Below, in pieces: positions 7,409-13,263 of a DNA stretch of 16,557 nucleotides (positions are counted from its first letter, which is position 1; the number at the start of each line of letters is the position of its first letter). Made by a program: the position numbers and the translations under genes. Source of the stretch: an uncultured Lachnospiraceae bacterium (GTDB lineage Bacteria; Bacillota; Clostridia; Lachnospirales; Lachnospiraceae); assembly GCA_905209865.1 (NCBI GenBank), contig CAJLUP010000032.1, positions 1 to 16,557 on the forward strand, given 5' to 3'. The notes under the pieces are model-generated. The model did not search any database. It worked only from the letters and a program-made list of their open reading frames with translations, and was not told the DNA's origin.

Positions 7409-8515
7409 CTACTCTGATTTTTCTTTTTCCAGTCCGAGTTCTTTACTCAAACTTCTTGTCAAAAGAATTTCATCTGCATCCATCTCTGTCTCTATTTTCC
7501 TGCTTTTTTTCCCAAACCGTCTGCGGAGATTGCCCTGATCAAGGATCTCCTGTTCCGCTTCTTCTCCGATTACTGTAGTTGCCTGAGGCTGATTTTCCGT
7601 AATCCGTTTCACTTTCTTTTCAGGAACAGCTACTCCCACTTTCGGAACAGCTTTCACATAATAGTAGTATTCATCATCCTCAAACTGAACATTCTCCGTA
7701 CGGGAATAATCCACAGAAAAGAAGAGTAATTCAAATACAAGCCCTGCCGCCGCTCCGAGAACTGCGCTCAAGATAATTTCGATATAAGATATATTCGTGC
7801 TCAAGATAACATTTCCTGCTGCTGAAACAACAACACAAACTGCCGCTCCTGCTGCCGACGCAATCTTCCATGAATGATCTACACCTCTTGTCCGAATAAA
7901 ATTCACCACCAGAATACCAATCATCACTGTCATGACCATGAGCCACATTTCCTTACTTGCAAGCACCTGCTTCGTAAACCTCATCAGATTAACGGCTATT
8001 CCGGTTGCATCCGCTTCCTTCAAAACCGTAGCAGAAGCCTTCACATAATCCGCCATATAATAAGTAACAATTCCACAGGATGCCGGAACGATCCAAACCG
8101 GAGATCCGAGCAGTCCGAAAGCCACTGGAATTATAAAGGGAATCTTCAGGCTAAACGCAAGTCCTGAAAGCACTACCAGCCATGCCTTTTTCGGAGTAAA
8201 CCGAAAATAAAAAATATACATCAAAATGAAAAAAACAAGCGCCACAAGAGCAATAGGAAGTGACAATGCATAAAAATGTACAAGTATCAACGCTGTTGCT
8301 GCCAAAACAGTCACCGTCATCGGAAGGAAAGTACAAATCACCGCCATTCCTAATGGACAAAAAACAGATGAAGCCGGGTTCATAAACCCAATATTAGAAT
8401 TAATCGACCAAAACAGAACCAGCCCTGTCACAAACTGCAGCGTTTTCTGAATATATATGGAATATAATGCATAGATCCTCTGCAGTTTTTCTCTCCAAAC
8501 AAGCAATGTACTCAT
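7409..8515 (-). CDS. Uncharacterised polytopic membrane protein upstream of cdaA
   Basis: I do not recognise this 368-aa protein. It has roughly seven hydrophobic stretches (near 26-44, 51-80, 84-104, 110-145, 188-206, 216-234, 243-266), some long enough for two helices, then a charged tail of about 100 residues predicted to be cytosolic. The tail begins with an unusual acidic-aromatic patch, VQFEDDEYYYYVKAVPK (276-292), and ends in a Lys/Glu-rich segment (ITENQPQATT, RRRFGKKSRK, SLSKELGLEKEKSE). No catalytic or transporter motif is apparent. Its ATG lies in an ATGA overlap with the stop of the preceding small gene, so the two are translationally coupled. AAGGAG sits about 11 bases upstream. 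cdaA begins 53 bases downstream, suggesting membership of the c-di-AMP operon. Confidence 0.85.
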   Translation of the reverse strand: MSTLLVWREKLQRIYALYSIYIQKTLQFVTGLVLFWSINSNIGFMNPASSVFCPLGMAVICTFLPMTVTVLAATALILVHFYALSLPIALVALVFFILMYIFYFRFTPKKAWLVVLSGLAFSLKIPFIIPVAFGLLGSPVWIVPASCGIVTYYMADYVKASATVLKEADATGIAVNLMRFTKQVLASKEMWLMVMTVMIGILVVNFIRTRGVDHSWKIASAAGAAVCVVVSAAGNVILSTNISYIEIILSAVLGAAAGLVFELLFFSVDYSRTENVQFEDDEYYYYVKAVPKVGVAVPEKKVKRITENQPQATTVIGEEAEQEILDQGNLRRRFGKKSRKIETEMDADEILLTRSLSKELGLEKEKSE

Positions 8516-8916
8516 GATTTGTTTATCTCCTTTTTATTGTTGATCTTTTCAATTTGTGAAAGATCTCTTAAATATTTTTTCACTCTTTGTTTCGCTTTCA
8601 CATGCTTATTCTTATAAAAGCTTCCGGCCCCGATTCCATATGCGATCAGCAGCGACACATAAACGCCGACCGCAACCGCAGCAAAAATAAATAATTTGGC
8701 AAGGGTAAGACCTTCCATTATAGAATCGCCCCAGCCGAGGAACAGTACTGCCACTGCCAATCCGTAACCGATCGTAATCCAAATAAGCGTAATCCACGTA
8801 TTTAAACTAGAATAATCTTTCTTATAATAACTGCTGATTTTAAGATCTTCTTCTCCATATTTTTTTTCATAAATAGCAGCCCGAGTCATCAGACGTATTT
8901 TCCTTTTATCCAACAT
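8512..8916 (-). CDS. Small uncharacterised two-helix membrane protein
   Basis: This 134-aa product has a basic N-terminal segment (1-37), two membrane helices (about 42-61 and 72-97) and a strongly basic C-terminal tail (101-134, rich in Lys and Arg). With both tails basic, both termini are probably cytosolic. I recognise no family. It opens the transcription unit that continues through the polytopic protein, cdaA and cdaR. The ATG at 8916 has AGGAGG 14 bases upstream, which is distant; an in-frame ATG ten codons on (near 8889) has AAAAGGA about 11 bases upstream and is an alternative. The last codons carry the ribosome site of the next gene, and the stop overlaps its ATG (ATGA). Confidence 0.82.
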   Translation of the reverse strand: MLDKRKIRLMTRAAIYEKKYGEEDLKISSYYKKDYSSLNTWITLIWITIGYGLAVAVLFLGWGDSIMEGLTLAKLFIFAAVAVGVYVSLLIAYGIGAGSFYKNKHVKAKQRVKKYLRDLSQIEKINNKKEINKS

Positions 8917-8985
8917 GACGTATTTCTCGTCCTCCTATGTATTTTCCAAAATCTATATACTATATTCTAAATACAGTAAATAATT

Positions 8986-9013
8986 ACATATGTATGATTA
9001 TTATACCATATGT
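8986..9013. repeat. Inverted repeat flanking the -10 element before the small membrane-protein gene
   Basis: ACATATG (8986-8992) and CATATGT (9007-9013) form perfect 7-bp arms around a 14-base centre that contains the minus-strand TATAAT. An operator is possible. As RNA it would not be a terminator, since no U-tract follows on the minus strand. Low sequence complexity lowers its weight. Confidence 0.45.
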
Positions 9014-9029
9014 TTAAATACCTTGTCCA
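9000..9029 (-). promoter_or_regulatory. Probable promoter of the membrane-pair/cdaA/cdaR unit
   Basis: A consensus -10 TATAAT (minus strand, 9000-9005) follows -35 TGGACA (9024-9029) with an 18-base spacer. The -35 falls inside the last codons of the comF-type gene. The leader to ATG 8916 would be about 77 bases. The perfect -10 is the main support; the -35 is moderate and other AT-rich -10-like hexamers lie nearby. Confidence 0.5.
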
Positions 9030-9700
9030 ATGCTTATAGTCAAAAAGTAAACATTTTGCACTCCTGCCTTTTTCAATATTTTTGCAGCTTGCTCAAGAGT
9101 TGCTCCGGTCGTATATATATCATCAATCAAAAGCACATTTTCCGCAGGTTTCCACTCTTTTGAAACAGAAAAAGCTCCTCTAAGATTGGCCATCCGTTCC
9201 TGTCTGTCAAGCTGCTTTTGCGCCGTTGTTTTTTTCGTTCTGAACAGAACGTCTGACGCATACGGCACTCCTGTTTTTTCTGACAGATACCTTGCCAAAA
9301 TTTCCGCCTGATTGTATCCTCTTTTTCTCCGCCTAGACTGATGTAAAGGGATAGGAATCATTTCCTCTATTTCCCATTTTTTAATTTGATCTGTATAATA
9401 TTTGGCCATCTCTCCTGCAAACACCTCTCCCCAACTGCGTTTATTCTTGTACTTAAATTTATAAACAGCAGTTGAAACCGGTTCTTTATGGAGCCACAAG
9501 CTTCGCCCTTGAGTAATACATGACGCCTTTTTTTCACAGTCAAAACAATATTCTTTATCTTCATCCCTGATTGGTTTCCCACATCTCATGCATCTTGGCT
9601 GACTAACATACACTATCTTTTTTTTGCATTCCGCACATATTCCTTCTGGAGAGATCTCCCCGCAAAAAGGACAAACCTTTGGATAGAGAAGATCTAAAAT
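9014..9700 (-). CDS. comF: ComF family protein: double zinc ribbon plus phosphoribosyltransferase fold, no canonical start
   Basis: ComF proteins support late DNA-uptake or DNA-processing steps in competent bacteria. From 9700 the frame reads ILDLLYPKVCPFCGE, then CAEC, CMRC and CFDC: a double zinc ribbon with four Cys-X2-Cys pairs. The phosphoribosyltransferase part follows, with PIPLH, RRRKRGYNQAEILA, TTAQKQLDRQERMANLRGAF and the PRPP-binding loop VLLIDDIYTTGATLEQ. The first usable NTG is GTG 9613, which would delete the first zinc ribbon half and gives 199 aa; the homologous frame gives about 228. Upstream to the stop at 9776-9778 there is no ATG, GTG or TTG. ATT at 9698-9700 overlaps the recD2 stop (ATTTTAG), so reinitiation at ATT is possible, as is a sequence error or a short GTG product. 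It is in the recD2 transcript. Confidence 0.85.
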   Translation of the reverse strand: MLDLLYPKVCPFCGEISPEGICAECKKKIVYVSQPRCMRCGKPIRDEDKEYCFDCEKKASCITQGRSLWLHKEPVSTAVYKFKYKNKRSWGEVFAGEMAKYYTDQIKKWEIEEMIPIPLHQSRRRKRGYNQAEILARYLSEKTGVPYASDVLFRTKKTTAQKQLDRQERMANLRGAFSVSKEWKPAENVLLIDDIYTTGATLEQAAKILKKAGVQNVYFLTISIGQGI

Positions 9701-11916
9701 TCTCTGATATACTCTGCCAAACTTGTATATCGTACCTGCTCGTTTTTGTTTTGTATCATCTCTTGAAATACCGTTTCACTCCCTACGATCGTCAAACATT
9801 TCTTTGCTCTTGTTACGGCTGTATACAATAAATTTCGGTTATAAAGAAGCTTAGGTCCGGGCAGAAGCGGAATGATCACCGCCGGATATTCGCTTCCCTG
9901 AGACTTATGTACCGTAATCGCATATGCCAATTCCAATTCTTCCACCATATCAAACCCATATTTCACTTTGCGTGAGTCATCAAACTCCACTTCCATTGTT
10001 TCTGTATATTCATTTATCTCTGTAATAACACCCATATCTCCATTAAACACACCGGTTCCTTTATCTACCGTCAAGCCAAATTTCGTCGATACTTCCCACT
10101 CAAGCTGATAATTATTTTTCACCTGCATTACTTTATCGCCCTCTCTGAACAAACGCCCGTTAATCTCCCGCTGAGCCTTCTTCGGCTCTTCCGGATTTAA
10201 ATATTTCTGCAGGATTACATTCAAACGTTCCACTCCGAGAAGTCCTTTTCGTGTCGGCGTCATAACTTGAATTTCCCTTTGCCCGGCGCCTACATACTTC
10301 GGTAGTTTTTTCTGAATAAGCATAATCACAATTCCTATGATCGTATCCGCATCCTGCCTCCGCAAAAAGAAAAAATCCTTACTTTTATTATCTAAAATCA
10401 CAGGTTCTCCGGCATTGATCTTATGTGCGTTTACAATAATATCGCTCTCCCCCGCCTGCCGGAAAATACGGGTCAAAGTGACCACATGAAACCGATCAGA
10501 TGCAATAATATCTTTTAAAACACTTCCCGGACCTACAGACGGAAGCTGATCCACATCTCCTACGAGAATCAGTCTTGTTCCCGGCACAATCGCCGACAAA
10601 AGAGCATGCATTAACGTCAGATCAACCATGGACATTTCATCAATGATGATCACATCTGTCTCAAGAGGATTCTGACGATTTCTCAGAAATCCGCCTGTAC
10701 TTTCCGTCTCTTCCGGATTCACATTCACTTCTAAAAGACGATGAATCGTCTGCGCTTCATACCCTGTCGCTTCTGTCATTCTTTTTGCAGCCCTTCCTGT
10801 AGGCGCCGCCAATAAAATACTCATACCTTCGCTTTCAAAGAAACGAATCATCGTATTAATCGTCGTCGTTTTTCCCGTTCCCGGGCCGCCGGTCAATACG
10901 AGCAGACCATGTTTGATCGATTCGATCACAGCAATATGCTGCTTTGGATCCAGTTGAATTTCTTCTGCCTGTTCTACTTTTCGCAGGCGTCTTTCCATAA
11001 GGTCTTCCGGCATATTACAGTCTATATTTAAATCATGAAGCATTTTCGCTGTATTCAGTTCCATATAATAATAATGGGCAGGATAGATTCTGATCTCATT
11101 TTTGCTTCCATCAGTCCATTCTTTCATAACCGTCTTCTTCTCTATACACAAATCCATAACATGCTTTCCGATATCTTCAATTTCCACTTCCAATAGAATT
11201 CCTGCCCGCCGCAGCAATTCATCCTGAGGAAGATAAATGTGACCTTCACTTACCGCCTGCTGAAGCGTATAAAACAATCCACTTTTGATCCGATAGTCAG
11301 AATCGGTATGTATTCCGATGCGGGCCGCAATCTCATCCGCAGTGCGAAATCCAATCTCTTCAATATTATCTGCCAGTTCATACGGATTTTTTTCCATAAC
11401 TTTGTATACACGCATTCCATAATACTGATATATCTTTGCAGCTAGCTTCGCAGAAATTCCATACTTTTGAAGATAGATCATCGCTTTTCTCAAATCTTTT
11501 TTATCTTCCATTTGTGCTGAAATCTCTCTTGCCATACGCTCACTAATCCCTTTGATCTCAGCAAGACGTTCCGGTTCTTCCTCTATAATTCGAAACGTAT
11601 CCTCCTTGAACTTCTTAACAATCCGTCCGGCAAGTGCAGCGCCAATCCCTTTGACCGCACCGGAACCGAGATATCTCTCAATCGACACCAAATCCTCCGG
11701 CTCTTTCGCGACATGTGACATCACTTTCAACTGAGTCCCATACACACTATGGTTCACATACTCTCCCGTCACTTCCAGCAATTCTCCTTCTGTTATATAA
11801 TTAAAATTACCGACACAAGTCACTTCACCGTCGTCATTTTCCAAATGAAACACTGTATACCCGTTTTCTGCATTTCGAAACACGATGTGTCCTACATATC
11901 CCGTAACTTTTTCCAC
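9694..11916 (-). CDS. recD2: RecD2-type ATP-dependent 5'-3' DNA helicase
   Basis: RecD2 unwinds DNA during repair and recombination in bacteria whose RecD lacks RecBC partners. The 740-aa product has the long N-terminal region typical of the group (about 1-320, with helix-hairpin-helix segments such as IKGISERMAREI and IEEIGFRTADEIA), then a superfamily 1B motor. Visible motifs are LTGGPGTGKTTT (Walker A, 341-352), APTGRAAKR (Ia), VIIIDEMSMVD (II, 422-432), LVGDVDQLPSVGPG (III), RIFRQ (IV), VHKSQGSEYPAVI (V) and LLYTAVTRAKKCL (VI). The start is GTG 11916, with AGAGGA 7 bases upstream. It follows mreB after a gap holding a hairpin and promoter, and its end overlaps the extended comF frame. Length and motif set are complete. 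Confidence 0.96.
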   Translation of the reverse strand: MEKVTGYVGHIVFRNAENGYTVFHLENDDGEVTCVGNFNYITEGELLEVTGEYVNHSVYGTQLKVMSHVAKEPEDLVSIERYLGSGAVKGIGAALAGRIVKKFKEDTFRIIEEEPERLAEIKGISERMAREISAQMEDKKDLRKAMIYLQKYGISAKLAAKIYQYYGMRVYKVMEKNPYELADNIEEIGFRTADEIAARIGIHTDSDYRIKSGLFYTLQQAVSEGHIYLPQDELLRRAGILLEVEIEDIGKHVMDLCIEKKTVMKEWTDGSKNEIRIYPAHYYYMELNTAKMLHDLNIDCNMPEDLMERRLRKVEQAEEIQLDPKQHIAVIESIKHGLLVLTGGPGTGKTTTINTMIRFFESEGMSILLAAPTGRAAKRMTEATGYEAQTIHRLLEVNVNPEETESTGGFLRNRQNPLETDVIIIDEMSMVDLTLMHALLSAIVPGTRLILVGDVDQLPSVGPGSVLKDIIASDRFHVVTLTRIFRQAGESDIIVNAHKINAGEPVILDNKSKDFFFLRRQDADTIIGIVIMLIQKKLPKYVGAGQREIQVMTPTRKGLLGVERLNVILQKYLNPEEPKKAQREINGRLFREGDKVMQVKNNYQLEWEVSTKFGLTVDKGTGVFNGDMGVITEINEYTETMEVEFDDSRKVKYGFDMVEELELAYAITVHKSQGSEYPAVIIPLLPGPKLLYNRNLLYTAVTRAKKCLTIVGSETVFQEMIQNKNEQVRYTSLAEYIREF

Positions 11917-11969
11917 AGCACTTTCCTCTTTTCACTATCCTTTTTCACAATTCTGACTTTCCCGTACAC

Positions 11970-11978
11970 ATTATAACA
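11970..11978 (-). promoter_or_regulatory. Extended -10 promoter for recD2
   Basis: The minus strand reads TGTTATAAT, the extended -10 form TG-N-TATAAT (TATAAT at 11970-11975). No good -35 is present at 17 bases (TGAGCA, 11993-11998), as is usual for extended -10 promoters. The start would lie near 11963, giving a leader of about 47 bases. The TG of the motif belongs to the 3' arm of the adjacent hairpin. Confidence 0.5.
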
Positions 11979-12006
11979 GGGATGTGCCATACTGCTCACA
12001 TCCCTG
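11977..12006 (-). terminator. 10-bp perfect hairpin after mreB, probable terminator overlapping the recD2 promoter
   Basis: CAGGGATGTG and CACATCCCTG form a perfect 10-bp stem with a 10-base loop, 35 bases after the mreB stop. On the minus strand it is followed by TTATAAT, a broken U-tract, so termination is plausible but may be partial. The arm also overlaps the extended -10 element, so an operator role is an alternative. Confidence 0.5.
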
Positions 12007-12041
12007 CCCTTTCTCTCTCTTTGTCAAATTGAATTTTTCTA

Positions 12042-13031
12042 TCAGACTTCTTTTCGTCCACTCATAAATTCAACAAACTGACCCGTCCCGATTGCGACAA
12101 CTTTCATCGGATCCTCCGCTGTCATCGTATTAATGCCTGTCCGCTCTTCAATCAGTTCCTCCAAACCGCGAAGCATTGATCCGCCGCCTGTCAAAACGAT
12201 TCCCCGGTCAAGTATATCCGCCGACAGCTCCGGCGGTGTCTGTTCTAAAACCGCAATTACAGCCTCCACAATCTGTCCGGTGGCCTCCCTCAAAGCCTCC
12301 TCTGTTTCTGACGAAGTTACCGTAACCGTTTTCGGTAATCCGGTTACAAGATTTCTTCCCCTAACTTCCATCGTCTCCTCTTCCACAAGAGGATATGTTG
12401 TTCCTATCTTTATCTTTATATCTTCCGCAGTTCTTTCACCAATCAGAAGATTATGTTTTTTACGCATATAGCGAACGATCGCCTCGTCAAAATCATCTCC
12501 CGCAACTTTGATCGATGTATTTACAACTGTACCTCCCAGTGAAATCACCGCTATATCCGCAGTACCTCCGCCGATGTCTACGATCATATTTCCACACGGT
12601 TTTGCAATATCAATTCCAGCTCCGATGGCAGCCGCTACCGGTTCTTCAATCAAATGGACTTCCCTTGCCCCAGCCGCATAGGTCGCTTCTTCTACTGCTT
12701 TTTTCTCCACTTCTGTAACGCCGCTCGGCACACAGATGCTGATCCTAGGTTTTTTAAATGTTCTCTTGCCAAGAGATTTCCTGACAAAATACTTAATCAT
12801 CTTTTCTGTTACCGTATAATCTGAGATCACACCTTGTCTGAGAGGACGTACCGCAACAATGTTGCCCGGCGTCCTTCCAAGCATCAGCCTTGCCTCTTCT
12901 CCTATTGCTTTGATCACATTCGTATCTCTGTCAAATGCAACAACTGAAGGTTCTTTTAAAACGACTCCCTTGCCGCGGACATAGACAAGCACACTGGCTG
13001 TTCCCAAATCTATTCCGATATCTACCGACAT
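12042..13031 (-). CDS. mreB: MreB/Mbl-family bacterial actin, rod shape determinant
   Basis: MreB-type actins polymerise along the membrane and guide peptidoglycan synthesis. The 329-aa product has the full actin-fold signature: DIGIDLGTASVLVYV (phosphate 1 loop, 4-18), VDIGGGTADIAVISLG (phosphate 2, 151-166), LIGERTAEDIKIKIG, ELSADILDRGIVLTGGGSML (adenosine region, 269-287) and VAIGTGQFVE. GRTPGNIVAVRPLRQGVISDY and ERTAEDIKIKIG resemble Bacillus Mbl as much as MreB, so the paralogue is not certain. The phosphate 1 loop reads DLGTAS rather than the more usual DLGTAN. No mreC or mreD follows; this is a stand-alone copy. GGGAG stands 8 bases before the ATG. A leader of about 130 bases with hairpins precedes it. 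Confidence 0.95.
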   Translation of the reverse strand: MSVDIGIDLGTASVLVYVRGKGVVLKEPSVVAFDRDTNVIKAIGEEARLMLGRTPGNIVAVRPLRQGVISDYTVTEKMIKYFVRKSLGKRTFKKPRISICVPSGVTEVEKKAVEEATYAAGAREVHLIEEPVAAAIGAGIDIAKPCGNMIVDIGGGTADIAVISLGGTVVNTSIKVAGDDFDEAIVRYMRKKHNLLIGERTAEDIKIKIGTTYPLVEEETMEVRGRNLVTGLPKTVTVTSSETEEALREATGQIVEAVIAVLEQTPPELSADILDRGIVLTGGGSMLRGLEELIEERTGINTMTAEDPMKVVAIGTGQFVEFMSGRKEV

Positions 13032-13062
13032 ATTCTATTCTCCCTTCTAAATTTCCCCGCCA

Positions 13063-13088
13063 ATGTTTTCAACCCCTTCTGAAAACAT
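13063..13088 (-). repeat. 9-bp perfect inverted repeat in the mreB leader
   Basis: ATGTTTTCA (13063-13071) and TGAAAACAT (13080-13088) are perfect complements with an 8-base loop, 32 bases upstream of the mreB ATG. No U-tract follows on the minus strand, so it is not a terminator. It may be a structured leader element or a protein-binding operator. Confidence 0.55.
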
Positions 13089-13129
13089 CTGTATCTCTCC
13101 CCGCACGGGTCTTATCATCAACACGTAAA

Positions 13130-13161
13130 CAGATTGATCGATTCCCCTTCCAACCAATCTG
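13130..13161 (-). repeat. 7-bp inverted repeat at the predicted 5' end of the mreB transcript
   Basis: CAGATTG (13130-13136) and CAATCTG (13155-13161) pair perfectly across 18 bases. The repeat begins a few bases after the predicted transcription start near 13163, so it would form a 5'-terminal hairpin or an operator just downstream of the start. Confidence 0.45.
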
Positions 13162-13169
13162 CATTCTTA

Positions 13170-13198
13170 AGTATAATCGACTCAGTTAAAAATGAAAA
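13170..13198 (-). promoter_or_regulatory. Probable mreB promoter
   Basis: On the minus strand, -35 TTTTCA (13193-13198), a 17-base spacer and -10 TATACT (13170-13175) precede mreB; the -10 matches five of six and the -35 four of six. Transcription would start near 13163, giving a leader of about 132 bases. I see no convincing terminator for uvrA between 13199 and 13263, so read-through from uvrBA is also possible. Confidence 0.5.
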
Positions 13199-13263
13199 CC
13201 CCTTTTTTTATTACCCGGCAGTTTTTTACTGATTTTTTATAACTTTTCCAATTATCTTTTCTA

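Noticed and set aside
13069..13164. A 31-codon minus-strand frame in the mreB leader starting at ATG 13164, almost exactly at the predicted transcription start
   Set aside because: There is no ribosome binding site and it would need leaderless translation. The codon content looks unremarkable and it overlaps the inverted repeats, which explain the region better.
13211..13240. CAGT-TTTTT-ACTG followed by ATTTTTTAT, terminator-like on the plus strand near the uvrA end
   Set aside because: The stem is only 4 bp, and the U-tract lies on the plus-strand side while every gene here is on the minus strand. I did not count it as a uvrA terminator.
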